Assembly: GCA_964511945.1 (NCBI GenBank)
Contig: CAZEHO010000029.1
Coordinates: forward strand, 1 to 38,128
Source of the DNA: CAZEHO01 sp964511945
Lineage (GTDB): Bacteria > Actinomycetota > Acidimicrobiia > Spongiisociales > UBA11373
DNA length: 38,128 nt
Reading direction: 5' to 3'
The first letter of the stretch is position 1; each line of letters starts with the position of its first letter. Below, one piece after another: positions 1-9,100 of the stretch. A program made the position numbers and the translations under genes. The notes under the pieces were generated by a model. It was given only the letters and a program-made list of their open reading frames with translations, was not told the DNA's origin and searched no databases.

Positions 1-210
1 CTTCGTAGATGTCGCCGCCGGGGTGGCCGGGTGGTTGCCAGTCGGGGTCGGGTACCAGGGTGACGGTGCCGTCGTGGTTGTATTTGGTCATGTACCCGTC
101 GGGTTCGTCTGGGGGCATGCGGCTGCTGGTGCCGCCTTCGTAGATGTCGCCGCCGGGGTGGCCGGGTGGTTGCCAGTCGGGGTCGGGTACCAGGGTGATC
201 GATCCGTCGG
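1..210. repeat. 135-bp coding tandem repeat (45 residues), cut by window edge
   Basis: The segment starting at position 136 repeats the one starting at position 1 with a period of 135 bp. The first 60 or so bases are essentially identical and the rest is diverged. It encodes the 45-residue unit at the visible end of protein A. More copies may lie to the left. Confidence 0.85.
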
Positions 211-1651
211 GTCCGAACTTCGTGTAGTACCCGTCCGGAGCGCGGGGCGGCATCCGGCTATTGGGGTCGTAGCCACCCTCGAACGGATACTCGCCCCCGT
301 GGCCCGGCCCCGGCTGGAAGCTGATCGATCCATCGGGGTTCGTCGTCGAAGTCCAGCCCCACGGTGTGCCCGGGTCGGGTCGTTGGGGTTCGTAGATGGG
401 GTTGCCGTCGGGGTCGGTTCCGGTTTGTTTCCAGCCGTAGGGGTCTGATGGGGGGTCGGGTCGTTGGGGTTCGTAGATGGGGTTGCCGTCGGGGTCGGTT
501 CCGGTTTGTTTCCAGCCGTAGGGGTCTGATGGGGGGTCGGGTCGTTGGGGGACGAGGACCAGGTTGCCGTTCTCGTCGGTACCTTCGACGGTCCAGCCCG
601 GCGGGATGTAGGGAGCAACCGTCGGCCCGGCACCGTCCCCGGCCTCGGCCGGACTCGGGAGCCAGGACACTCCGTGACTCAATTGGCCGCCGAGAGGCTG
701 CAGGATCGAGAGGATCTGGGCAATGGTGAGGCCGCTGATCGACCCGAAGAACCCGGCGAGCCCTCCCGGCCAGGCCTGCTGGATGACCCGCTGCGTATCG
801 GGGTCGGTGAGCCAGGTCCAGAACGTCCCGTTGGGGTTGTTCGCCTTGTACTCGCTCCATCCACCGTCGTCGGCAAGGGCAACACCGGTCTTGGCGAGAA
901 CCCAACCGGCGGCCGCAACGCCGGCAACGATCATGACGACGGTGGTCGCCTTCGAGGGCGACGCGACGATGAAGTACGCGACGACCGCGAGCACTGCGGC
1001 GAGCACCAGCTTCACCACCGACGAGTCGGTGAGCGCCGCGATCAGCATGCCGACCCCGGCGCCCGTCAGGCCGACCAGGCTCCCGGCGTATCCGCCGACG
1101 ACCGGTTTGTCCTTCGGGGCGAAGAACCCCATGACTCCGGTCCAGGCAGAGGTGACGAATCGTCCCAGGATTCCGGTGAGCGCCGTCGGCGCCGCCGCCA
1201 GGAGACCGATGCCGAAAACCGCGGCGAGGGCGGGGCCGACGAGTACGGCAATCAGCAGCGTCATCGCGCCGCCCCAGGCGATTAGCGACCAGGCCTTGCC
1301 GCGGCTGTCCCGAACCAGTCCGGCCAGGGCTCCGGGAACCGCTTTGAAGTCGGTCCACATCTGCTTCCAGCCGACGGTGAATCCGTAGGTGACGAGGCTG
1401 ACCACCAGCATCGAGAAGACGAGGAAGAAGACGCTTCCGGCGAACACGTTGCCTTCGGCGGTTGCGGCTCCGTCGCCGGGTGTGCAGGAGGACTCGCAGC
1501 GGTAACCGTCATAGCGGAACGCCATGATCCAGACATTGAGGAGCCACGACACACCCATCCCGATGAGGCCGATGACGAGGGTGCGGACCACGTGGCTCCG
1601 GATCCAGGCCACGGAACGGCGCCACAGGTCGGCGATTCCGATCTGCTCCAT
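1..1651 (-). CDS. Membrane-anchored repeat protein A, C-terminus beyond the window
   Basis: I do not recognise this family. Residues 1 to about 325 form a polytopic membrane domain with hydrophobic stretches near 22-45, 70-95, 120-175 and 190-240. It contains FRYDGY, GFTVGWKQ and a loop LADDGGW followed by NPNGTFW. From about residue 350 the chain is soluble and rich in Pro, Asp, Gly and Trp: about two copies of a 27-residue unit (DPYGWKQTGTDPDGNPIYE), then 45-residue units ending PDWQPPGHPGGDIYE that run off the left edge. At least 550 residues are present and no stop codon is seen. The ATG at 1651 is chosen because AAGGGG lies 7 nt upstream. It is the last gene of the five-gene minus-strand run that starts with a binding lipoprotein at 5949. 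Its membrane domain is clearly homologous to that of the protein at 6143-9289. I infer a membrane anchor with an exposed stalk; the function is unknown. Confidence 0.85.
   Translation of the reverse strand, partial: MEQIGIADLWRRSVAWIRSHVVRTLVIGLIGMGVSWLLNVWIMAFRYDGYRCESSCTPGDGAATAEGNVFAGSVFFLVFSMLVVSLVTYGFTVGWKQMWTDFKAVPGALAGLVRDSRGKAWSLIAWGGAMTLLIAVLVGPALAAVFGIGLLAAAPTALTGILGRFVTSAWTGVMGFFAPKDKPVVGGYAGSLVGLTGAGVGMLIAALTDSSVVKLVLAAVLAVVAYFIVASPSKATTVVMIVAGVAAAGWVLAKTGVALADDGGWSEYKANNPNGTFWTWLTDPDTQRVIQQAWPGGLAGFFGSISGLTIAQILSILQPLGGQLSHGVSWLPSPAEAGDGAGPTVAPYIPPGWTVEGTDENGNLVLVPQRPDPPSDPYGWKQTGTDPDGNPIYEPQRPDPPSDPYGWKQTGTDPDGNPIYEPQRPDPGTPWGWTSTTNPDGSISFQPGPGHGGEYPFEGGYDPNSRMPPRAPDGYYTKFGPDGSITLVPDPDWQPPGHPGGDIYEGGTSSRMPPDEPDGYMTKYNHDGTVTLVPDPDWQPPGHPGGDIYE
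381..590. repeat. 81-bp coding tandem repeat (27 residues) in protein A
   Basis: CGTTGGGG recurs at 381, 462 and 543, giving a period of 81 bp. The two full units are nearly identical at nucleotide level, and the third start leads into diverged sequence. Each unit encodes PQRPDP(P/G)..DPYGWKQTGTDPDG. Near-identity including third codon positions points to recent duplication or gene conversion. Confidence 0.9.
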
Positions 1652-1698
1652 GCAGTTTCCCCTTGGAGAGAACTTTACGCGGGTAGCAGGCCGCCGGG

Positions 1699-2706
1699 TT
1701 AGCGCGGCGGCAGGGTGGATTGGTCGACTCTGGTGAGGCCGTTGTCCGTTCCGAACCAGAGGGTGCCGTCGCTATCGCGGAGGATCGCCTTGGCTTCGTT
1801 GCCGGTGAGTCCATCGTCCACCGTGTAGATCGGCCACGGGTCACCGATCAGGCGGGCAACGCCGGCGAACTCGGTACTCAGCCAGAGGATCCCATCGACG
1901 TCCTCGAACACGAACCGGACCTTGTTCGCCGGCAGACCGCCGGTTTCGTCGAGTGTCGAGGTGAGGTGCCAGGTCGCGCCGTCGCACTCGAAGCGAGCGG
2001 CACCCCCTCGCTCGAACAGGCCGGATCCGGCCCACACTGAGCCGTCACTCACGGCCTGCAGCGACGTGATGTTGCTGTGGGGCACCCCGTCATCGGTGGT
2101 GAAGTAGGTCCACGTCCCGTTGGGATCGAGCCGGCTGATGCCACCCTCGGGTGCAACATAGGAGCCGAACCAGATGCCGCCGGCAGCGTCCTCGGTCATG
2201 GCGTTCACCATCTTGTTGAGGAGACCGTCGTCGACACCGACGGGGTTCCATCCCCCCGCGGTCCGGACCGCGGCACCTTCGAGGGTCCCCGCCCAGAGCC
2301 GGCCTTCGCTGTCCTCGAGCAGGGCGAACACGCCGGCATCCGGCAGTCCGGGGGCCGCGACGTTGGACCACGAGTCCCCGTCGTAGCGGGTCAGTCCATC
2401 TCGATGTCCGACCCAGAGGTCTCCTGCTGAGTCGGTGAGCAGGGCTCGAACGAAGTGAAAGTCCGGCACTTCGAGATCCTCCCGGACCGCCCCGGTCGCG
2501 CGGTCCACCGGGAAGAGGCCCTCGTTCCCGCCGGCCCACATCAGGGCTCCTTGCTCTGCCAATTCGGAGACCTCGTATGGGGGTTGGATCCACAACCAGC
2601 CCGGTGGAGAGTCCTCGCCACTGAACCAACTGTCGACGAAGCGAACGGCTACGACCACAGCAGCCACGGCGGCAATACCGCCGAGCCACATCCCGGCGCT
2701 TTTCAC
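1699..2706 (-). CDS. Membrane-anchored seven-bladed beta-propeller (Reg_prop-like)
   Basis: The protein has 335 residues. An N-terminal hydrophobic helix (about residues 6-22) is followed by a propeller. Seven W-containing blade motifs can be counted: MWAGGNEGLFPVD, LWVGHRDGLTRYD, LWAGTLEGAAVRT, IWFGSY..GGISRLD, VWAGSGLFERGGAARFE, LWLSTEFAGVARL and LWFGTDNGLTRVD. These are the 'two-component regulator propeller' type (Reg_prop, PF07494), normally found as periplasmic sensor domains of hybrid kinases; here no kinase domain follows. The GTG start at 2706 overlaps the TGA of the ABC ATPase (GTGA) and has GGAGG 7 nt upstream, so I prefer it to the ATG eight codons earlier. The propeller should face outside the membrane. 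Coupled translation with an importer suggests an accessory or ligand-sensing subunit, which is inference. Confidence 0.85.
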   Translation of the reverse strand: MKSAGMWLGGIAAVAAVVVAVRFVDSWFSGEDSPPGWLWIQPPYEVSELAEQGALMWAGGNEGLFPVDRATGAVREDLEVPDFHFVRALLTDSAGDLWVGHRDGLTRYDGDSWSNVAAPGLPDAGVFALLEDSEGRLWAGTLEGAAVRTAGGWNPVGVDDGLLNKMVNAMTEDAAGGIWFGSYVAPEGGISRLDPNGTWTYFTTDDGVPHSNITSLQAVSDGSVWAGSGLFERGGAARFECDGATWHLTSTLDETGGLPANKVRFVFEDVDGILWLSTEFAGVARLIGDPWPIYTVDDGLTGNEAKAILRDSDGTLWFGTDNGLTRVDQSTLPPR

Positions 2707-3380
2707 CTCGGAACCTCCGGGCCATCCCACATCGAGGTGCCGTCGATCCGGCCGCCGGCCATGACGGCGATCTGATCACAGAGACGCCGGCCGCGCTCCT
2801 TGTCGTGAGAGACGTAAAGCACGGTCGTCATCGCCTCGGTGACGAGGCGATGGACGAGATCCAGGATCGAATCGGCGAGCTCGTCGTCGAGACCGCTGAA
2901 GGGTTCGTCGAGGAGCAAGATTGCCGGCTCCGGAGCCAGGGCGCGGGCGAGTGCGACCCGCTGGGCTTCTCCGCCGGACAGCTCGTGGGGCCGGCGTCGG
3001 CCGAGTCCTTCGAGGCCGACGGCCGAGAGGAGAGCATCGATGCGGGCCGAGGCTGCGGCTGAGCGGTGGTCGGTCAGCCCAAACCCGACAGTGGCGGCGA
3101 CCGTCATGTGCGGCCAAAGGGCCGGCTGCTGAAACACCATTCCGATCCTGCGGCGATGGGGGGCCTCGACGAAGCCGGGCCGGCTGACGACACTGCCATC
3201 GATCACGATCTCGCCGGTGTCGGGCGTTTCGAGGCCGGCCACGAGTCTGAGCAGGGTGGTCTTTCCGCTCCCGGACGGACCCACGATGGCGAGCTTCTCC
3301 CCGGCCGGGATCTCGAGGGTGGCGTCATCGACGGCCTTGACCTCTCCGAACAGCTTGGAAACCGATCGGATTGCAATCAC
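2703..3380 (-). CDS. ABC transporter ATP-binding protein, iron/thiamine type
   Basis: The protein has 225 residues and is the cytoplasmic ATPase of the importer formed with the permease at 3377-4879 and the binding protein at 4951-5949. Visible motifs are Walker A GPSGSGKTT (about residue 34), Q-loop FQQPALWPHM, signature LSGGEAQRVALARAL, Walker B ILLLDEPFSGLD and switch His in YVSHDKERG. It is short for the FbpC/PotA group because the C-terminal TOBE regulatory region usual in FbpC is absent. The ATG overlaps the permease stop (ATGA, 3377-3380), and its own stop overlaps the propeller start, so the three are translationally coupled. The substrate cannot be read from this subunit. Confidence 0.93.
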   Translation of the reverse strand: MIAIRSVSKLFGEVKAVDDATLEIPAGEKLAIVGPSGSGKTTLLRLVAGLETPDTGEIVIDGSVVSRPGFVEAPHRRRIGMVFQQPALWPHMTVAATVGFGLTDHRSAAASARIDALLSAVGLEGLGRRRPHELSGGEAQRVALARALAPEPAILLLDEPFSGLDDELADSILDLVHRLVTEAMTTVLYVSHDKERGRRLCDQIAVMAGGRIDGTSMWDGPEVPR

Positions 3381-4879
3381 CGCTGCACCACCCGGGCGGA
3401 GATGCCGAGCACGGCGATGACGATCACGACAGTCGTGAGGGCGAGGGCGGCCACCTCACCGCTCGCGCCGTAGTGCAGCAGGTTGAACATCCGGAGCGGC
3501 AATGTGGAGGTGCCGGGTGGCACCGCAAGAAGGGATGCCCCGAGTTCCCCGAGGGAGAGGACGAAGACCACCCCAATCGAGGCGATGAGTGCCGGAGCCA
3601 TCAGTGGAAGGTAGACCGTTCGCAGCCTCCTCAGCCAACCCACGTCGTGGAGTTGCGCCGCCTCGAACAGTGCCGGGTCGGCACGGCGGAACTGTACGGC
3701 CAGCACCACCACCGCGAACGGGAGCAGCCGTCCGAGGTGAGCCAGGAGCAGCATCGGGGTCCTGCTCAGAACCAGATCACCGGGCAGATGGCTCCAAATG
3801 CGGATCAGCCCCATTGCCAGCAGTGGTGCCGGCACAGCCAGCGGCAGGATCACCAGCACCCAGGCACCGTCGGGGCCGCGGCGCCCCAGTCGGCGAGCCA
3901 GCGGCAGGGCGAGCAGGGTTGCCGCCGTAGCTGCGACCACCCCGAGCGTAAGGCTGGTCATGATGTCGGCTCGAGCCGCTCCGAGCGCGTCGGAGATCAC
4001 CCCGGGGTTGCCGGTCTGGCCCGCCAGCACTCCGACCGGAAGCACCGTCGCGAGCAGCAGAGCGGCCACCGCGACGGCGCGCCACCCGGTGATCGCCTGT
4101 GATCGCTCGAGGGCTCGGACCCCGCCAGCAGCCTCGGGTCGAGGGCGTTGCGGCATGCGGCGCAGCATCCCCGAGAGCGTGAAAAACACCCCCCCGGCGA
4201 CGACCAGGAGCGGGAGGGCGGTGCCGAGGGCGGCGACCGGATCACCGTCCTGACTGAAGTCGGCGAAAACCTCCATGGAGTACACATTGAACTGGAACAG
4301 GGCCGGTACGCCGTACTCGACCAGGGTCAGAGCGAACACCAGGATCGCACCGACTGCCATTCCCGGGAGCAGTTGCGGAACCACGATGCGCCGCCACACG
4401 CGCGGATCAGGGGCCGAAATGCGGGCGGCATCGATCAGCGAAGAATCCATCGACCGAACCGAGGCGAGGGTTGTCAACGTGGCGATTGGGAACAGCGTGA
4501 GCGAAAGTGCCAAAACCGCGGGAAGCATCCCGTAGGAGGAGAGCCGGAACCCGGCGATGCCGTCGAGCACCGTGTTGAGCGTCGACTGTCTGCCCAGGAC
4601 GGATGCCCAGACCAGCGCAAAGACGTACGTCGGCATCAGGATCGGAACGATGAACAGGACCCGGGCCCACCGGCGTGGAGCGGTGTCCGCCGCCGTCAGC
4701 CACAACGCCAGTCCGCTGCCGATGATTGTGGCGAGCAGCGAAACCACCACGGCGAGCCCGACGGTGTTGATCAGCAATCCGATGGTTCGTCCATCGAGAC
4801 CGACCGAGTCCAGACCCACACCTGATCGGAATGGGAGAGCGGCCAGGAGCACGAAGATCGGGAGCAGCGTCAGCACCAC
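3377..4879 (-). CDS. ABC transporter double permease, FbpB/ThiP type
   Basis: The protein has 500 residues from the first usable GTG. It consists of two fused BPD_transp_1 modules of about six helices each, as in FbpB and ThiP. EAA-type loops are visible in each half: first half DAARISAPDPRVWRRIVVPQLLPG, second half EAAQLHDVGWLRRLRTVYLPL, whose Gly contacts the ATPase. It forms the membrane channel. The start is uncertain: the frame is open for about 25 codons upstream toward the binding-protein stop at 4951 and reads like a normal basic N-terminus (LARRLGRGTLQAAGPTIF), but I find no ATG, GTG or TTG there, and GTG at 4879 lacks a clear ribosome site. A base error or rare start is possible. 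The 71-bp spacing from the binding protein and ATGA overlap with the ATPase support one operon. Confidence 0.9.
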   Translation of the reverse strand: MVLTLLPIFVLLAALPFRSGVGLDSVGLDGRTIGLLINTVGLAVVVSLLATIIGSGLALWLTAADTAPRRWARVLFIVPILMPTYVFALVWASVLGRQSTLNTVLDGIAGFRLSSYGMLPAVLALSLTLFPIATLTTLASVRSMDSSLIDAARISAPDPRVWRRIVVPQLLPGMAVGAILVFALTLVEYGVPALFQFNVYSMEVFADFSQDGDPVAALGTALPLLVVAGGVFFTLSGMLRRMPQRPRPEAAGGVRALERSQAITGWRAVAVAALLLATVLPVGVLAGQTGNPGVISDALGAARADIMTSLTLGVVAATAATLLALPLARRLGRRGPDGAWVLVILPLAVPAPLLAMGLIRIWSHLPGDLVLSRTPMLLLAHLGRLLPFAVVVLAVQFRRADPALFEAAQLHDVGWLRRLRTVYLPLMAPALIASIGVVFVLSLGELGASLLAVPPGTSTLPLRMFNLLHYGASGEVAALALTTVVIVIAVLGISARVVQR

Positions 4880-4950
4880 GAAGATCGTCGGCCCGGCGGC
4901 TTGGAGCGTGCCACGCCCGAGACGGCGGGCAAGCGGGGGTCCGGCCGGTG

Positions 4951-5949
4951 CTACCTCAGCAGGATGGATTGCACGTCCTCCTTGGCAATCTCATTCTGAC
5001 GGGCGACCTCGGCCCATGAGACCTCCATGGCCTGAACGCTTTCGGCGGCGATGTCTCGCAGCGAACCGAAAAAGAAGCCGGCTTCGACGAGGGTGTCCTC
5101 GAGCTGCCGACTCACGAGGTAGTCGATCAGCGCTCGGCCGTTGTCGGGGTTGGGTCCCCCGGAGACGAGACCGACGGTGTTGGGGATCAGCAGGGTGCCG
5201 AGCCCGTCCTGATCCGGGAAGATGATCTCTACGGGCGCACCGTCTTCGACGGCAATGAGGGCGTCGTCCGTATCGGTCATCCCGAAGAGGATCTCCCCCG
5301 CGGCGACCATGTCCCGAACCACTGAATTCCCGTCGACGACCCGGACCCCGTTCTCGGCGAGCGCCTCGATGAACCCCTTAGCCTCTCCGGTCCCCACCGT
5401 GGCGTAGAGCGCGGCGACGTGGGTGGCAGTAGTGCCGAACAACGGGTTGGCGACTGCCATCTCTGACCCCGGGGTGCTACCGGAGACCAGGTCGAAGATC
5501 GATGTGGGGAAGTCGATGCGATCTACCAGGTCGGTGTTGACCAGCAGGATGCGGGCTCGGTACCCGAACCCGATCCAGCGGGATTCGCCGTCCTTGAACT
5601 CGGTCGGAATGTCGTCAGCGGCAGGGGAGGCGTACTCGGTGAAGATCCCTCGGTCCGCGAGCCACAGTGTCTGCGCGATCTCTGAGCTCCAGAAGACATC
5701 GGCCTGCGGGCGATCCTGCTCGGCGACGAGACGGCTGACCAGTCCGGTGGTCTTGGTGGCTTCGGTGTCGTACACAGCAAGCACCTCGATGCCGGTGTCC
5801 GCCTCGAACTGCTCGAGGACGGCCTCGGAGAAAGGCTGGTCGACCGACGTATAGATCACCACGGCACGGTTGCCGCTGCCCGAGCACGCAGCGGTGAGGA
5901 GCGTGGCGGCCAGAAGTGCGGCGGTGGCCCACCGGATTGATGCTGACAC
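4951..5949 (-). CDS. ABC transporter substrate-binding lipoprotein, iron(III)-type family
   Basis: The protein has 332 residues. The GTG start at 5949 follows AGGAGG at 4-nt spacing and gives a lipoprotein signal with lipobox LTAAC; longer in-frame starts would lose this signal at the N-terminus. The mature part matches the FbpA/FutA/AfuA and 2-aminoethylphosphonate-binding group: VVIYTSVDQPFSEAVLEQFE at the N-terminus, then ADVFWSSE, GYRARILLVN, FGTTATHVAALYA and MTDTDDALIAVEDG. The paired Tyr ligands typical of FbpA are not obvious; a single Tyr is seen in GFGYRAR. The substrate may be ferric iron, but another small ligand cannot be excluded. It is the first gene of the minus-strand operon 5949-1 and is divergent from protein B at 6143. 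Confidence 0.9.
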   Translation of the reverse strand: MSASIRWATAALLAATLLTAACSGSGNRAVVIYTSVDQPFSEAVLEQFEADTGIEVLAVYDTEATKTTGLVSRLVAEQDRPQADVFWSSEIAQTLWLADRGIFTEYASPAADDIPTEFKDGESRWIGFGYRARILLVNTDLVDRIDFPTSIFDLVSGSTPGSEMAVANPLFGTTATHVAALYATVGTGEAKGFIEALAENGVRVVDGNSVVRDMVAAGEILFGMTDTDDALIAVEDGAPVEIIFPDQDGLGTLLIPNTVGLVSGGPNPDNGRALIDYLVSRQLEDTLVEAGFFFGSLRDIAAESVQAMEVSWAEVARQNEIAKEDVQSILLR

Positions 5950-6142
5950 GTGACCTCCTAACCAGAGTGGGAAGGCTACCGGGATTGCCATTCCTGGTGC
6001 GAGGGAACTAGAGGGTCGGTAATGTCGGATTCCGGCGAAGGGGGTCCGTTCGGCCGGCAGCGGGCGGTGACCCGACCCGGAGTGCAAGCCGGTCCTGTGC
6101 AGGCGAGGCCGGAGGGTCCGATCCGGCCGACACGGAGGAACG
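5950..6142. promoter_or_regulatory. Divergent intergenic region between ABC operon and protein B
   Basis: These 193 bp separate two divergent starts that each have strong ribosome sites: AGGAGG for 5949 on minus and GGAGG for 6143 on plus. Promoters for both units must lie here. I see no convincing -35/-10 pair or operator. Confidence 0.5.
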
Positions 6143-9100
6143 ATGAAGCAGGTGACCGCTCGAGAGTTGTGGAGTCGGTCGATCACCTGGCTGAAGGCCC
6201 ACCTGTGGCGGGCGATCATCACATCGCTCATCGCCGGGCTCGTCGGGTGGGCCCTCAACGTCTGGATCATGGGGTTCCGCTACGACGGATATCGGCTCAA
6301 TGGTCCCGACGGACTTGCCACCGCCGAAGGCAACTTGCTCACCGGAGGCCTGTTCTTCGGGATGCTTTCGATGGTTATCGTCGGTGTACTCACTTACGGC
6401 TTCACCGTTGGATGGAAGCAGTTCTTCCGAGACCTGCGGACGGTGCCCGGAGTGATTGCGGGCCTGATCCGTCAGGGCAAGGGCCAGGCCTGGTCGCTCA
6501 TTCTGTGGGGAGCTGCCATGGCGCTGATCATCGCCGCCGTCGTGGCCCCCGGCGTGGCCGGGATCATGGGCATCGGGATCCTCTCGGTCGCCCCGAGCGG
6601 AGCGTCGATGATCCTCGGCCGACTCGTGACCGGGATGTGGGCCGGGGCGATCGGGATGTTCGCCCCGAGCAACAAACCACGGGTTGCAGGCTTTGCCGGA
6701 TCTCTGATCGGGCTCCTCGGTACCGCGGTCGGCCTGCTGCTGGCCTCACAGGTCTCCTCGACCACACCGAAGATCGTGCTGGCCCTGGTGTGTGCGGTCG
6801 TGGCCTACCTGCTGCTCGCCCAGCCTTCACAGACCAAGACCGCGGTCATGGTCCTGGCGTTCTTCGGGATCCTGGCCTGGGTGGCGACCAAGACCGGGAT
6901 CGCCCTCGCCGATGATGGTGGTTGGACGGAGTACCAGGCGAGCAATCCGAACGGCACCTTCTGGGATTGGCTGAATCACCCCCAAACTCAGGCTGTGATC
7001 AATGCTGCGATCCCGGGCGGCGTCGCCGCTTTGCTCGGCTCACTGCCGGGCCTCACGGTCGGCAACGTGCTGGCCGCCTTGCAGGATGCCGGTATCGGCG
7101 GACTCGACCGGCACGGTGAGCAGTGGCTGCCGTCGGCTGAGGATGAGGGCTGGGACTTCGACCAGGGAGTGTTCCCCGAATACGACGGCTGGGACCAGCG
7201 CTATGACCCGGAAACCGGGGCGGTGATCTTCAGCCCGCAGGAAGGGACCGGTACGACTGATCCGCTGCCGGATCTGCCGCGAACGGTGACTGCTTTCCAG
7301 AACGAGGACGGCAGCTGGTCGGTGTATTCCGATGAGCAACTGTATGGGGACCCCGATTCGCCAGATGAGGGTGGTGATGGGACCGATGAGCCGCCGCCAC
7401 CCCCGCCACCGCCGCCGCCGCCGCCGGAAACCGGCGGGGATGCACCCGAGCCACCGCCGGTCGATGGCGGTGATGACTCGGGTGATGACGGCACGTCGGA
7501 TGATTCTGGGGGTGACGACGCGGGTGATGACTCGGGTGATGACGATGCGTCGGATGATTCTGGGGATGACGACTCGGGTGATGACGCNNNNNNNNNNNNN
7601 NNNNNNNNNNNNNNNNNNNNNNNNNNNNNNNNNNNNNNNNNNNNNNNNNNNNNNNNNNNNNNNNNNNNNNNNNNNNNNNNNNNNNNNCGGGTGATGACGA
7701 TGCGTCGGATGATTCTGGGGATGACGACTCGGGTGATGACGCTGGCGACGGGGGTTCGGATGGCGACCAGTCCGGTGGGGACGCTCAGCCCGATCCCAAT
7801 GTCGAGGTCGGACCCAACGTAGGGCCCCCGCCGGGAACGCTTACTCAGGAAGGCCAGATCTTCCTCGAGGGCGAGCAAGCCGAGCAGGTGCTGGAGGCGT
7901 GGCGGAATCGAAATCTGGGTGACGAAGTCGACATAGCGATTCCGCACAGCGAGCAGTGGAACACGCTGATCCAGTCGGGAGACGAGGACGTCCATCGAGA
8001 GGGCCACATTGGCTTCCGGGGAACGGTCCAGTCGATCGACATCACGGCGACCGGTGACGGGAACACCGTTATCAGTATCACGGTGAACGCCTACGACCCG
8101 AGCGGCACAGAGGTGCGGGTCGGAGTCCAAGATCCGGTCGAGACGCCGCCCGAGCTTCCGCCTGATGCGCCACCGGTGCAGCCCACACCGCCGGTTGCGG
8201 GCGCCCCGCCCGGCGGTCAGCCCCCGCTCGGCCAGCAACCACCTGCCGGCGGCCAGGTTCCGGATCAGCCCCAGCCTCCCGACACCCCGCAATCGGGCGA
8301 TGTGCCCGGAGGAGATCGACCCGAGCCCACGGAGCCCACGGAGCCCACGGAGCCCACGGAGCCCACGGAGCCCACGGAGCCCACGGNNNNNNNNNNNNNN
8401 NNNNNNNNNNNNNNNNNNNNNNNNNNNNNNNNNNNNNNNNNNNNNNNNNNNNNNNNNNNNNNNNNNNNNNNNNNNNNNNNNNNNNNAGCCACCGGAGACT
8501 CTGCCCGAGCCGCCTCCGCCGCCACCGATCGAAGAAACGGTGGGGCCGCCCGGGCAGCCGGGAGAGACCCCGCCGCCACCTCCACCGGAGGGAGAGGGGC
8601 CCGACGCTCCACCGCCGCCTCCGCCTCAGCAGGGCGAGAGCGGTGAGCAGCAATCCGGGGAATCCGGAGAGGGACAGGGTCCGGATCAGGGTGAGGGTGC
8701 CGAGCCGCCCCCGATGACCCCCGAAGAGACGGAGCAGTGGGTCGAAAACGCTCTCGGACCGGGGAAGGACGACGACGGCAATCCGATCCCCGGCTCGGCC
8801 GCGGTCGATCCGGCAACGGCGGAGGCGACCGGGGAGTTTGTCGCAGGACGCTCCAACGAAGTAACCCTGCCCGGCGGCGGCGGGTACGGAGGCACCTACG
8901 GCAGCCTGGTGCAAAGCGTCGAGCCCGTCCCGCCCGGTCCCGATGGAACGCCGTCGAACGCCGTCAACGTGAATCTCGGTGCAACCGGGGTGGACATAGC
9001 GAACGTCACCGTTGCCGTGACGCCCGAGGGCACCCTCCGCGTGGAGGCGCAGCCTGCCGGACGACTCGGTGGAGCGATCGACTTCCTGACCCAGATGACC

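Noticed and set aside
88..1358. Long open frames on both strands over protein A
   Set aside because: They are shadows caused by high G+C and repeats. Only the frame starting at 1651 has a ribosome site, membrane helices and a clear paralogue.
381..8386. Tandem repeats as CRISPR arrays
   Set aside because: Repeats at 381-590, 7480-7760 and 8323-8386 are contiguous coding repeats without unique spacers, and no cas gene is present.
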